Translations under genes and position numbers: made by a program
Shown: in pieces, positions 1-9,294 of the stretch
Layout: the number at the start of each line of letters is the position of its first letter
How positions within the stretch are numbered: the first letter of the stretch is position 1
The notes under the pieces: generated by a model
What the model was told of the DNA's origin: nothing
The model's database searches: none
Seen by the model: the letters and a program-made list of their open reading frames with translations, nothing else
Assembly: GCF_900116435.1 (NCBI RefSeq)
Contig: NZ_FPAZ01000018.1
Span: 25,257 to 89,256 of the forward strand
Reading direction: 5' to 3'
DNA: 64,000 nucleotides
Origin: Pseudoalteromonas lipolytica
Lineage (GTDB): Bacteria > Pseudomonadota > Gammaproteobacteria > Enterobacterales > Alteromonadaceae

Positions 1-686
1 TACAGAGCTTGGTTTGCTGATTTATCGTCGTAATGGCGTGTACTCGTCAAAAAATGTGCGCCATTTGGTGACATAGAAATGTAGCTTATCGTTGGTGCAT
101 CAAATAATTGCTTTGCCGATAAACCATGCTGCTCTTTTGCTGAAAAGGTCAGAGCGCTTTCCTCTGATTTAGCTTCAAAATCAATGGCAACATCATGCCA
201 ATTAGGCACTTGCTCTGTGATGATCACTATTTGATGGTCGCCTTGACTCAATGCCAATTCATAAGTTTTATCTTTTTCAGTCTGTTTTTCGCCGTTAATA
301 AATAACTGGGCGTTTTCGATCCCCTTTAACGATAACTTACCTTGACTAAAACGTTCGGCTGACGCTGTGAATTTTAGGGCTTGCAGGCCCCCTAAAGTAA
401 GGGCACTTACTTTATCAAATGCTTGCCAATCTTGTTCATCACCAAAGACACGTACACGGGAGGTATTTTTTTGTAAGTGTGGCAGTAGATTGGCGATGAT
501 GGCATCGCGGTGCTCGGTTTGATAGGGCTTAAGTTGCATGTCATCGCTAAGTGGGCCAATAAATTGTATTGCAGACTTATCAATGGCAGCAGCCATTGCT
601 GTGCTTGTTAAAGTGCACAGTGCCACAGCGCTGAGTGCTGTTTTTAAGCGAGCGCGCTTGCTCAGCCAAGTTGTTGTAAACATCAT
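1..686 (-). CDS. Secreted S9/prolyl-oligopeptidase-like protein, N-terminal part (cut by window edge)
   Basis: An open frame runs from ATG at 686 to the window edge without a stop, about 228 residues. It opens with two Met codons and a signal peptide: basic start (KRARLK), hydrophobic core, likely cleavage after AMA. The readable part holds a beta-rich stretch and ends in a segment of the type ISMSPNGAHFLTSTRHY, which resembles the first blade of the beta-propeller in bacterial S9 peptidases. The catalytic domain would lie outside the window, so the assignment rests on the propeller-like start. Export is clear; the peptidase role is inferred. An amidohydrolase or Tol-type propeller protein is an alternative. 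Confidence 0.6.
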   Translation of the reverse strand, partial: MMFTTTWLSKRARLKTALSAVALCTLTSTAMAAAIDKSAIQFIGPLSDDMQLKPYQTEHRDAIIANLLPHLQKNTSRVRVFGDEQDWQAFDKVSALTLGGLQALKFTASAERFSQGKLSLKGIENAQLFINGEKQTEKDKTYELALSQGDHQIVIITEQVPNWHDVAIDFEAKSEESALTFSAKEQHGLSAKQLFDAPTISYISMSPNGAHFLTSTRHYDDKSANQAL

Positions 687-831
687 GATTTAGCCTATTA
701 AATGGTGGTTTAGACCAATATAACACGCAGCAAAAATGTCAAAAAGTGTGCTGCGTTAGAATGCAGAATGGATTGAGCTTCGTGTAAACACTTGTTAAGG
801 TGAGGCACTTCATTAAAGCTGAGGGCGCACA

Positions 832-1896
832 GTGACACTATTACTTGTATACATGCTGGTGGCAATTACCGTTTCTTTTTTATGCTCAGTAATGGAGGCT
901 GTGTTGCTAAGCATTACGCCAAGCTATGTTGCTTTAATACGAAAACAGCAACCTCTTTTAGCTGAGCGTGTTGCTAAGTTGAAAGACAATATAGATCAAC
1001 CATTGGCGGCTATTTTAACTTTAAATACGATTGCTCATACTGCAGGTGCTGCGGGTGTTGGTGCGCAAGCCGCGGTGGTTTTTTCGGATGCGGCTGTCGG
1101 CATTGCTTCAGCAATAATGACACTACTGGTACTCGTGTTATCCGAAATTATTCCAAAAACATTAGGTGCTAATTACTGGCGTGCTTTAACCCCCATCGTA
1201 AGCGTAAGCCTGGTGGGTTTAGTCTTTATCTTAAAACCCTTTGTTTGGTTTGCGGATATCTTAACGCGCTTTTTAGGGCGCAATTACGATGAAGCATATT
1301 ATATACGTCAAGAAATTGAAGCAATGGCAGATATAGGCACTGAATCTGGGGCACTTAGACAAGATGAGTCTGAGATTATTCGCAGTTTATTGCATTTTCG
1401 CCATGCCAAACTTGATACATTAATGACGCCGCGCACTGTGCTTTTTAAAGTACACAAAGATATTACAGTGAATCAGTATTTATCGGAATATGGTTCATCG
1501 TCATTTTCTAGGGTGTTGGTATACGATAAAAATGGCGATGACATTATTGGTTTTGTACATAAAAACGATATTATGCTTGCTTACCATCGCTTGGGTGAAG
1601 ACTACAAAATTAGCAAGCTGGTCAAGCCTATTTATACGGTGCCAGAAACCTTGCATGTGCCTACTTTGCTTGAAACCTTATTATCGCAACGTGTTCATAT
1701 TTGCTTAGTGGTTGATGAATATGGTGATATTCAAGGCATTGTGACATTGGAAGATTTAATTGAGGCCTTAATGGGGCTTGAAATCGTTGACGAACATGAC
1801 CAATCTGCCAATATGCAAAAAGAGGCAAAGCAGCGCTGGCGGCAGCGTTTAGAGAGCAGTAATACGATTGTTAGCGACGATAAACGTGAGCCTTAG
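832..1896 (+). CDS. CNNM (DUF21) membrane protein with CBS pair
   Basis: A 354-residue inner membrane protein. Residues about 1-170 form a DUF21/CNNM transmembrane domain with several hydrophobic helices and the family stretch SEIIPKTLGANY. Residues about 195-325 are a tandem CBS pair, recognisable from the LMTPRTVLF segment at its start and VVDEYGDIQGIVTLEDLIEALMG at its end. The C-terminal CorC/HlyC domain found in longer relatives is absent, so this is the short form. CNNM proteins are linked to magnesium or other cation transport; the ion cannot be told here. The start is GTG, chosen because GAGGG lies 6 bases upstream. The 3' end overlaps the convergent REC-EAL gene by 4 bases. Confidence 0.85.
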   Translation: MTLLLVYMLVAITVSFLCSVMEAVLLSITPSYVALIRKQQPLLAERVAKLKDNIDQPLAAILTLNTIAHTAGAAGVGAQAAVVFSDAAVGIASAIMTLLVLVLSEIIPKTLGANYWRALTPIVSVSLVGLVFILKPFVWFADILTRFLGRNYDEAYYIRQEIEAMADIGTESGALRQDESEIIRSLLHFRHAKLDTLMTPRTVLFKVHKDITVNQYLSEYGSSSFSRVLVYDKNGDDIIGFVHKNDIMLAYHRLGEDYKISKLVKPIYTVPETLHVPTLLETLLSQRVHICLVVDEYGDIQGIVTLEDLIEALMGLEIVDEHDQSANMQKEAKQRWRQRLESSNTIVSDDKREP

Positions 1897-3113
1897 CGGC
1901 GATACCCCGCTGCGGTTTTAACCATTTGCCGCCATGAAAATGACCAATTTAAAAAGTCTTCTTTGGCTTTCGGGCGGCAAAGTAAAAAACCCTGCATTAA
2001 GATAAATTCTTTATAGCGGTCTAGGTAGTCAAGCTCTTCTACGCGCTCTATCCCCTCAGCCACAATGGCTAAGTCTTCTTGAATCGCAATATTTACTAAG
2101 CTACTGACGATAACTTGTGAAAACTGATCAGTTTCAATATTACTGATTAGTGTCCTGTCTATTTTTATCTCTGTAAAAGGCAGGGTTTTGAGTTGTTGCA
2201 CGTTGGTGAAGCCGGTCCCAAAGTCATCGAGCGAAATACCAAAACCACGCATTCTAAGGCGGTTTAGGGTTTCGAGTTGTGCGGCACTACGAAGTGCATA
2301 CTGCTCTGTAATTTCTAAAATCACTTCGCTTGGCGATAAATTGTTTAAGTGCAAAATGAGGGCTAGTTTATCTGGGCAGCTTAAGTCTTCAAGCTGTGAA
2401 GGCGATAAATTAAAAGCCAGTTTTAAATTTGGTTCAAAGTGCTCTTTAATTTCAGAAAAGTCGCTCGTCGCCTTTTCAAATAATTGAAAAGTAATAAGGT
2501 TAATAAGATCTAAATCTTCGGCAATACAGATAAAGCGTTCGGGTAAAACGATATCATCTTCTTTACTGGTGTTAATTCGTGCCAGCACTTCAATACTTTC
2601 AACCCGATTGTCATGGCGATTAATTTTTGGTTGATAAAATGGCACGACTTCATTGTGGCTAATAGCATGCAGTAAAAGTGACTCCGAAATCGGGGATTTT
2701 GTTCGTTCGACATGAATCGAAAAATGCTCAAGTTTTTGGAGTAGTAAGTAAACTTGATTCAGTTGCACGGGTTTTGAAATATTGCCAATAAGATGCGCGT
2801 TGTGTTTACGTGCAAGGTCAGCCGCTAAATCGATGACTTTAGGGTCCATTTCAGAAATGATTGCGATCGCACCATGGTATTTCATTGCGCCTAAATGACG
2901 CATAAGCTCCATACCATCCATATCAGGCATATTTAAATCAGTGAAGACGGCATCAAAATAATGCGGGGCTTTTTTTATTTTCTCTAAGGCTTCGCAAGCA
3001 CTTAAGCAGGTTGTGACATGAGGAACTTCAAGCTCATTTAAAATGGCCTGCATAACGATAAGAATCGCTTTAGAATCATCGACTACGAGTATATGCCGTG
3101 CTGACTTCACCAT
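1893..3113 (-). CDS. Response regulator with REC and EAL domains (c-di-GMP phosphodiesterase)
   Basis: A 406-residue cytoplasmic protein with an N-terminal receiver domain (acidic pair at residues 12-13, phosphoacceptor Asp59 in FTDLNMPDMDG) and a C-terminal EAL domain from about residue 150. The signature is EVL rather than EAL, but the other catalytic motifs are present: FNLSP, LEITE, DDFGTG, the Lys of IKIDR, AEGIE and MQGFLLCRP. Active hydrolysis of c-di-GMP is therefore likely. There is no DNA-binding domain, unlike VieA. ATG at 3113 was chosen because GGAG sits 5 bases before it; the in-frame GTG at 3119 overlaps that ribosome binding site. The partner histidine kinase is not nearby. 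Confidence 0.88.
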   Translation of the reverse strand: MVKSARHILVVDDSKAILIVMQAILNELEVPHVTTCLSACEALEKIKKAPHYFDAVFTDLNMPDMDGMELMRHLGAMKYHGAIAIISEMDPKVIDLAADLARKHNAHLIGNISKPVQLNQVYLLLQKLEHFSIHVERTKSPISESLLLHAISHNEVVPFYQPKINRHDNRVESIEVLARINTSKEDDIVLPERFICIAEDLDLINLITFQLFEKATSDFSEIKEHFEPNLKLAFNLSPSQLEDLSCPDKLALILHLNNLSPSEVILEITEQYALRSAAQLETLNRLRMRGFGISLDDFGTGFTNVQQLKTLPFTEIKIDRTLISNIETDQFSQVIVSSLVNIAIQEDLAIVAEGIERVEELDYLDRYKEFILMQGFLLCRPKAKEDFLNWSFSWRQMVKTAAGYRR

Positions 3114-3289
3114 ATTCACTCCATGAACAAGAAATGCTTTAGTTAAAAGTAGTAGAAAAATGCTATTTCGTCATGTTTTTTACTTGTGTATTGATGTAAA
3201 TAATCACAACAAGGGCCGCAAGAGTTAATTCGTAATTTAGCGCCGCCTCAGTATAATAGCCACACTCCTTATTAGCCGTTAAATAGATT

Positions 3290-4306
3290 ATGATCAGACT
3301 TCAGCTGAGCTTAGCAAATGAAACCTTTACATTGCATTTAAAGGGCGCGCAGTTAGTGCAATTATTTCATCAACAACAAGCGATTGCGTTCGAGAACCCA
3401 GAACAACAAATGTATGAGTTTGATTTTCAAGGGCAGCGTATCGGGTTAGATACCAGCACCGTGCTCGATAAAAGCTTGGGTGTTTATGTAAATCAACAGT
3501 GGGTGAGTCAACTTGCATTACCCGCTATGCAAGAGGCTGAGCCAAAACGTGGCATCATCGGTTTGCTCGCGTTAGGATTTAAACTCTTTAAAAGTGCAAA
3601 GGTCGTCAAAGCGGCACTCGCTGGTGCGTCAGTTGCCGGCTATGCATGGCTATTCTCAATCGAGTTTGCGCTAATGCTGATTGCTTGTTTAGTGGTGCAT
3701 GAATATGGTCATGTTAGAGCCATGAAATACTTTGGTATTAAAACCAAGGGTATTTATCTTATCCCTTTTGTTGGAGGACTGGCTGTATCCGACGATAAAA
3801 TAACAACGCGCTGGCAAGATGTGGTGATCTCACTCATGGGGCCTGCATTTGGTTTAATTACCTCAGTGCTCGGCGTGGTGCTTTATTACGCCACTGAAAT
3901 GGAAATATTTGCCGGTGTTGCTGTACTGAGTGCTTTGCTTAATTTATTTAACCTATTACCAATTTTACCGCTAGATGGCGGCCATGTTTTAAAAAGTATT
4001 AGCTTTTCAATGCGATCTTGGATTGGTTTAAGCGTGTGTTTATTAGGGGTGTTATTTGGCTTATGGTTAAGTTACACCTTTGGCTTAATGCTGTTGGTGT
4101 TTTTCTTATTTGTTGGGGCGCTGGAAATTGTCTTCGAATGGCGCGGCCGTCATTACTCGCATTTAATCCCTCTGGACACCTATGGCCAAGGCTTTTCAGC
4201 GGTAATGTATGCACTTGTTGTTGCCGGACATGTGGCTGTTATGATGCACTTTGCCGACTCTGAAAGCGCAATTTTAAGCCTACCAATGAAAATTTTATCG
4301 AGTTAA
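3290..4306 (+). CDS. Site-2 protease family (M50) membrane metalloprotease
   Basis: A 338-residue multi-pass membrane protein. The zinc motif HEYGH is at residues 137-141 inside a hydrophobic segment, and the third ligand motif NLLPILPLDGGH is near residues 221-232. Both are diagnostic of M50 site-2 proteases, which cut substrates within the membrane. There are about six hydrophobic segments. The first 85 residues are soluble and not recognised. No PDZ domain is present, so this is not RseP. It is a monocistronic gene between divergent and convergent neighbours. The substrate is unknown. Confidence 0.85.
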   Translation: MIRLQLSLANETFTLHLKGAQLVQLFHQQQAIAFENPEQQMYEFDFQGQRIGLDTSTVLDKSLGVYVNQQWVSQLALPAMQEAEPKRGIIGLLALGFKLFKSAKVVKAALAGASVAGYAWLFSIEFALMLIACLVVHEYGHVRAMKYFGIKTKGIYLIPFVGGLAVSDDKITTRWQDVVISLMGPAFGLITSVLGVVLYYATEMEIFAGVAVLSALLNLFNLLPILPLDGGHVLKSISFSMRSWIGLSVCLLGVLFGLWLSYTFGLMLLVFFLFVGALEIVFEWRGRHYSHLIPLDTYGQGFSAVMYALVVAGHVAVMMHFADSESAILSLPMKILSS

Positions 4307-4348
4307 GTTTACAAAAGCAGAGCGAATATTTTTGTGAATCTAATGACT

Positions 4349-4378
4349 AAGCAGGAAGTGTTTTTACACTTCCTGCTT
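4349..4378. terminator. Bidirectional terminator hairpin
   Basis: A perfect 13-bp inverted repeat (arms 4349-4361 and 4366-4378, 4-base loop) lies between the convergent M50 protease and AtoE genes. T-rich sequence follows on the plus strand, so it can serve the plus-strand gene and probably both. Confidence 0.8.
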
Positions 4379-4384
4379 TGCTTT

Positions 4385-5698
4385 TTAAGGATAAAAACTC
4401 AACATTAATGAAATAAACACACCCGTGATGATAAGTTGCACCAAACAAAAGCCCATGATGTCTTTGGCTTTTAGGCCTGCAATGGCAAGCACAGGGAGTG
4501 CCCAAAAGGGTTGTATCAGGTTAGTCCACGCATCACCCCACGCAACGGCCATCGCTACACGAGGTATGTCGGCACCGAGTGCGTGTGCTGCCGGGATCAC
4601 GATTGGTGCCTGAACGGCCCATTGACCTCCACCAGATGGCACAAAAATATTTACAAACCCCGCACTTAAAAAGCTCCAAAAGGGCAGTGATTCAGTGGTT
4701 GCAATGGCAATAAACCCTTCAGATATTTGCTGGGCAAGTCCTGTTTTGACCATGATGGCCATAATCCCTGCATAAAATGGAAATTGAATCACGATGCCTG
4801 CGCCACTCGGGATCGCCTGTTGTAAGCTTTGCAGTAAATTATGAGGTGTTTGATGCAGTAAAATAGCGCTGAACAGGAAAATAGCGATGACACTATTTAA
4901 GTTTAAGCCACCGCCACTGAGCACAAAGTAATAAAATAGATAGCCAAGACCAACAAGGCCAATACCGATACCTAATATACGACTATGCTCAATCACTTCG
5001 GCTGGGCGAGTGGGTTTTACTGATGCCGTGGGCTCATCGTTAAGTTTTGCTGGGTCAACATACACACTGTCTTTCTCGTTTGGCAACATGTAGCGATTAA
5101 CCAATGGCATAATAATAAATAAACCCAGCACAATCGCAATATTAAAGCCTGCGAAGACGGTGTTTTCAGTGCCAATTACCCCAATACTTTGTTCCGAAAA
5201 GTGCCCATCGGTGGCGATAGTTAGCGGTACTGAACCCGCTAAACCACCATGCCAGACAATAAAGCCTGAATAAGCGCTGGCAACCAGTAGTCGGTAATCT
5301 ACCCGGGTTTGTTTGGCAATCGCTTTGGCAAATAAAGCCCCTATAACCAAGCCAAATCCCCAGTTTATCCAACTTGCCAATAAAGAAACTAACGTTACTA
5401 GTATGATTGCTTTAGCGGGGGTATTCGCGAGCGTCGCAAGCGTGGTTAACAGGTGTCGCATAACAGGGGTACTTGCCAGCATATAACCTGTTAGCAAGAC
5501 CAGCAGCATTTGCATGGCAAATTGCAATAAGTTCCAAAAACCACCTCCCCACGCAGCTAATACTTGCACCGGGGACGAGGGGGTAAAAATACTGGCCACA
5601 ATAAAGCTCAGCAAGGTTAATAAAATGACGAAAATAAATGGATCTGGTAGATAACGTTCAACCAGCTTGGTAAATGGTTTAGCAACGCGATTTAGCAT
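4385..5698 (-). CDS. atoE: Short-chain fatty acid transporter, AtoE family
   Basis: A 437-residue membrane protein with about eleven hydrophobic segments. The N-terminus (VERYLPDPFIFVILLTLLSF) and internal stretches such as WHGGLAGSVPL and FVPSGGGQWAVQAPI are typical of the AtoE family, which carries short-chain fatty acids such as butyrate or acetoacetate across the inner membrane. Length matches the family (about 440). No atoDAB genes are adjacent, so a link to acetoacetate degradation is not shown. The gene is monocistronic and ends at a bidirectional hairpin. Confidence 0.87.
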   Translation of the reverse strand: MLNRVAKPFTKLVERYLPDPFIFVILLTLLSFIVASIFTPSSPVQVLAAWGGGFWNLLQFAMQMLLVLLTGYMLASTPVMRHLLTTLATLANTPAKAIILVTLVSLLASWINWGFGLVIGALFAKAIAKQTRVDYRLLVASAYSGFIVWHGGLAGSVPLTIATDGHFSEQSIGVIGTENTVFAGFNIAIVLGLFIIMPLVNRYMLPNEKDSVYVDPAKLNDEPTASVKPTRPAEVIEHSRILGIGIGLVGLGYLFYYFVLSGGGLNLNSVIAIFLFSAILLHQTPHNLLQSLQQAIPSGAGIVIQFPFYAGIMAIMVKTGLAQQISEGFIAIATTESLPFWSFLSAGFVNIFVPSGGGQWAVQAPIVIPAAHALGADIPRVAMAVAWGDAWTNLIQPFWALPVLAIAGLKAKDIMGFCLVQLIITGVFISLMLSFYP

Positions 5699-5805
5699 AG
5701 TTTTTATTGTTGTCGTTGAATCAATAGTGCCAATTAATCATGAATGAAGCTAATTGGCAAATTGATACCGAGGAGACTGTATTCGGTGTATTAGAAAAAG
5801 CAGTG

Positions 5806-6756
5806 TTACGGTTGCTGTTCGAGTACCGCTTTTAGTCGTGCCTGCACTTCTTCAACCAGTAAAATGGGCTGAAACTTTGATAAAAAGGCATTACAACCGA
5901 CTTTTTCGACCATCGCCTGATTAAAGCTACCACTGAGTGAAGTGTTCAATACAATGTGTAAGTCTTTAAGACGATTATCGTTACGAATTTCGTGTGTAAG
6001 GCGGTAACCGTCCATCGCGGGCATTTCTGCATCGGTGATCACCATCAGCAGTTCTTTTTCAACATCTTTGCCTTCATCTGCCCACCTCTTCAGCATGTTA
6101 AGTGCTTCAAGTCCGTTACGTGCAGGGATAATTTCAATACCGAGTTGAGAGAGCGTGTCACTCACTTGTTTGCGGGCTGTGGGAGAGTCATCAGCATGCA
6201 GTATTTTACGACCAGCAAACTCATTAACGATGCTTTGATCTAAAATGTCGTCAGAAATATTGACTTCGTATTCGATGATTTCAGCGAGTACTTTTTCAAC
6301 ATCAATGATCTCCACTAAGTGTTCTTGGCCATCGCGTTTGATTTTAGTGAGTGCGGTTAAGTAGTGATTTTTACCAATCGCCGTTGGCGGTGGCATGATG
6401 TCAGACCATGTCATGTTGATGATTTGGTCGACCTTTCCAATCAAAAAGCCTTGCACCGTTCGGTTATATTCAGTAATTACAAGGTTGGTATCTTCGATAT
6501 GCTGTGCATCAGGCATACAAATTGCCTTGCGTAAATCAATCACGGGGATGGATTCGCCACGAATATCGACCACGCCAGCAACCTTAGGGTGGGCGTGGGG
6601 GACTTTGCTTATATGTGGTATTTTTACCACTTCTTTGACTTTAAAAACATTGAGGGCAAATAGATGGCGGCTATGCAGGTAAAAAAGCAATAGCTCTAAA
6701 CGGTTTTCACCGACCAGTTGCGTGCGTTTGTCGACTGAGGCTAAAACACCAGACAT
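5806..6756 (-). CDS. cheV: Chemotaxis protein CheV (CheW + receiver)
   Basis: A 316-residue protein with a CheW-like adaptor domain (about 18-165, including GVVDIRGESIPVIDL) and a receiver domain from about residue 183, with the acidic pair at 189-190 and phosphoacceptor Asp242 in VITDAEMPAMDG. CheV couples chemoreceptors to CheA and is thought to adjust signalling or act as a phosphate sink. It stands alone, away from other che genes, which is common in marine gammaproteobacteria. The ATG has AGGGTG 4 bases upstream. Confidence 0.93.
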   Translation of the reverse strand: MSGVLASVDKRTQLVGENRLELLLFYLHSRHLFALNVFKVKEVVKIPHISKVPHAHPKVAGVVDIRGESIPVIDLRKAICMPDAQHIEDTNLVITEYNRTVQGFLIGKVDQIINMTWSDIMPPPTAIGKNHYLTALTKIKRDGQEHLVEIIDVEKVLAEIIEYEVNISDDILDQSIVNEFAGRKILHADDSPTARKQVSDTLSQLGIEIIPARNGLEALNMLKRWADEGKDVEKELLMVITDAEMPAMDGYRLTHEIRNDNRLKDLHIVLNTSLSGSFNQAMVEKVGCNAFLSKFQPILLVEEVQARLKAVLEQQP

Positions 6757-6902
6757 ATATCACCCTAAATACTAAATACAGAGAAAGTATAGTCTACTAT
6801 TAATTTTCATTGTTACGCATTAGTAATTTTCCATCAGTTGCCAAAGGCTAAGCATTAAAGTACCGTATCGGATAAATTCCTCTACGACTATTTGCAAGGA
6901 TT

Positions 6903-7970
6903 ATGCATCATCTATTTAATCGTTTAGTGGTGATTATTCGCAGCCATATTGACCAAGTGAGTTGGCAAGCTGTGGTAATAACAACCCTATTGCACATGCT
7001 ACTTATTTGGTGGTTACTTGTGCTTGTTGGCGAGCAGGCCTTAACACCACTTAGCACCTATTTTTATTATTATGTTGTGACAACGTCAACGGTAGGCTAT
7101 GGCGACTTTAGCGCCAGTACAGAATTGGGACGTTGGATTGTTGCAATATTACAAATACCATTTGGTTTAGCATTATTTGGCGTTCTGTTAGGAAAAACAG
7201 GGCAAACAGTAACTTACTTAATTAGGCGCGCTATGACGGGTGATAAAAGCTTCGCACATATTAACAATCACATCATTATTTTTGGCTGGCATGACACGCG
7301 GACTAAAAAGATGATTGACTATATTTTAGCAGATCAAAAACGTTTAGATCGTCGTATTCTGCTCGCTGTGACAGAGCAAATGGAGCATCCATTTTTAGCC
7401 AACCCGCACGTCGATTTTGCCCGTTTAAGCAGCTTTACCGACATTGACGAGCTAAAACGAGTGGCGATTGAACGCGCAGATAAAATTATTATAGATGGTC
7501 AAGATGACGACCAAACGTTTACTACAGCGTTACGTATCAGCAAATTAGTGAATGAACACTGCCATATCAGCGCGCATTTTGATGATGAAACAAAAATCGA
7601 AATGTTGCTAGAGCATTGCCATAATGTCGAGTGCAGCAGTGCAAAATCGGCTGAAATACTTGTACGCTCTATGCAAGACCCTGGCTCAAGCCGTGTTCAG
7701 GAAGAGCTATTATCAACCTTACATGGTGATACACAGTTCAGTTTGCCAATTCCTAAGGGAGTGCAAGCAATGACATTTGGTAATTTATTTCATCATTTTA
7801 AGCAAAGTCATGACGCTATTTTATTGGGCGTTGCCCATAATCTTAGTGCGCAAGATATGGATTTAAATCCGCCGCTTGACTATGTCGTTAGTGAAGGCGA
7901 TATTTTACATTATATTGCTGTTGAGCGTGTGTTAAGCAACGAAGTTGATTGGCCGGCCTTGGTGAAATAA
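6903..7970 (+). CDS. Potassium channel with RCK-like (TrkA-N) domain
   Basis: A 355-residue inner membrane protein with two transmembrane helices flanking a pore loop. The selectivity filter TVGYGD is at residues 63-68, as in KcsA/MthK-type channels. A cytosolic Rossmann-like RCK domain follows from about residue 115 (HIIIFGWHD), with the usual GxGxxG replaced by GWHDTR, so nucleotide or ion gating may differ from the standard type. The C-terminal part resembles a TrkA-C ligand domain. It overlaps the next small gene in a TAATG junction, pointing to translational coupling. Confidence 0.88.
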   Translation: MHHLFNRLVVIIRSHIDQVSWQAVVITTLLHMLLIWWLLVLVGEQALTPLSTYFYYYVVTTSTVGYGDFSASTELGRWIVAILQIPFGLALFGVLLGKTGQTVTYLIRRAMTGDKSFAHINNHIIIFGWHDTRTKKMIDYILADQKRLDRRILLAVTEQMEHPFLANPHVDFARLSSFTDIDELKRVAIERADKIIIDGQDDDQTFTTALRISKLVNEHCHISAHFDDETKIEMLLEHCHNVECSSAKSAEILVRSMQDPGSSRVQEELLSTLHGDTQFSLPIPKGVQAMTFGNLFHHFKQSHDAILLGVAHNLSAQDMDLNPPLDYVVSEGDILHYIAVERVLSNEVDWPALVK

Positions 7971-8176
7971 TGAATGAAGTCGCGTTTTTAATTATTGTTC
8001 TCAGTGCCTACATTTTACCTGTGGTCATTGTACTCAATAGTAAGCGCACGCAAGGTCACGAAAAGAACGCCTGGTTGATCGGTATCATCTTTTTCTCGTG
8101 GCTTGGTTTGATTATGTATCTGACCATTGTGCCCAAGCATGGGCACGTCAAAAAGCACCGTAAAGGTAAAAGCTAG
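7970..8176 (+). CDS. Small two-helix membrane protein coupled to the K+ channel
   Basis: A 68-residue protein starting at the ATG inside TAATG, the stop region of the channel gene. It has two hydrophobic helices (residues 4-20 and about 32-50) and a basic tail (KKHRKGKS). This resembles phospholipase D-nuclease N-terminal type small membrane proteins. The one-base overlap suggests it is made together with the channel, and it could be a subunit or modulator. That role is inferred from position only. Confidence 0.6.
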   Translation: MNEVAFLIIVLSAYILPVVIVLNSKRTQGHEKNAWLIGIIFFSWLGLIMYLTIVPKHGHVKKHRKGKS

Positions 8177-8177
8177 A

Positions 8178-9209
8178 TTACTTGAGTTGCTTTAATTTAT
8201 GTTCAATCAATGGATCATCTGGCGACAGTTGCTGAGCGACTTCGAGTAACTTTATCGCGTCTTTAGGGTGCGCCTCTTGGTGCTTAATGGCTATATCAAT
8301 CAGAGGCTGTACATCAACAGCTTCCTTTTGCTCTTGGAGATGCTCAGCCTTTTCATCAATCAAAATATTATGTGCGGTACTGAGCAAGGCTAAACGGTGT
8401 GCAGAGCCTTTATTCGCTTTATTTAAGCGTCGGTAGTAATCTTCTTTAAAGCGCAAGGTTTTTGTTTGTTGGCGAAACTGGGCAATATCAACCTGTTGAT
8501 GGCGAATAAAATCCACCGCCACATCCTTATAAAAACCAAACTTATTTAAATAGGTTGCATGAACACTGTGACCCATGCCAAACACCCGTAAATGGGTTAA
8601 TTGTGAATACCGTTTAGCATGAGCGCGGTCAATTCGATTGGTCGGGTCATAAATAATGTAACCTTTAGCCTGCCCTAAATCTACGTCGTGGTAATCACCT
8701 GCCCAATCAAATTTTTGTGCGATATCAGTACTTGAACGGTCATCCCATGGCGCTTTTTCTTTATTTTTTGTACTGACAGGGTGAAATAGCAGCACCTTAT
8801 CGAGCTTCAACAAATTAGCAAATGCACCTACTGCAAAGCCTCCTCGGCTTAAACCATAGCCTAAGCGTTCTTTAAAGCCGCCAATAAGGGGGGCTAACTG
8901 CTCAATAAAAAATAATAAATTACGGTGTCTAAACCAGTTACTGATACCTAAATGTTGAAAGGCAATGATATTAACATCTTGCTTTTTTGCAAGCTTGTAG
9001 GCCCATGGTGAGAAATCATCAGTAAGGTCATGTTCTTGATAATTTGTCCCCGCAGGAGAAAAGGTAAATAGCAGAGGTTTGCTGGCGTCGATGATATGAT
9101 ATTTCACATACACATCACCGAGTAAGTCACCGCCTGTGAACGGCACTTGTTTTTGCTGTTCTGCATGGGGGAGCTGGGTCCATTCATCTAGCCAATACAA
9201 TAATTTCAT
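8178..9209 (-). CDS. Alpha/beta-hydrolase-like protein of unknown substrate
   Basis: A 343-residue protein with no signal peptide. An apparent nucleophile elbow GYGLSRGG places Ser121 as the catalytic serine, and a later GMGHSVHA could supply the histidine. The first 40 residues and the Lys/Glu-rich C-terminal 90 residues, which look helical and TPR-like (AIKLLEVAQQLSPDDP), lie outside the fold. No specific family is recognised. GGGGG precedes the ATG by a few bases. It converges with the small membrane gene, the two stops being one base apart. Confidence 0.5.
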   Translation of the reverse strand: MKLLYWLDEWTQLPHAEQQKQVPFTGGDLLGDVYVKYHIIDASKPLLFTFSPAGTNYQEHDLTDDFSPWAYKLAKKQDVNIIAFQHLGISNWFRHRNLLFFIEQLAPLIGGFKERLGYGLSRGGFAVGAFANLLKLDKVLLFHPVSTKNKEKAPWDDRSSTDIAQKFDWAGDYHDVDLGQAKGYIIYDPTNRIDRAHAKRYSQLTHLRVFGMGHSVHATYLNKFGFYKDVAVDFIRHQQVDIAQFRQQTKTLRFKEDYYRRLNKANKGSAHRLALLSTAHNILIDEKAEHLQEQKEAVDVQPLIDIAIKHQEAHPKDAIKLLEVAQQLSPDDPLIEHKLKQLK

Positions 9210-9253
9210 ACATCCCCCACGGTACCTCTAAAATAAAGGGGACACATTATAGC

Positions 9254-9280
9254 AAAAATAGCCATTTAATAAAAATGGCT
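9254..9280 (-). terminator. Terminator of the EVE-domain gene
   Basis: An 8-bp perfect stem (9260-9267 with 9273-9280, loop of 5) is followed on the minus strand by a T-run (complement of 9254-9258). It sits 15 bases past the stop of the EVE gene. Confidence 0.65.
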
Positions 9281-9294
9281 GCGACTTTAATATG

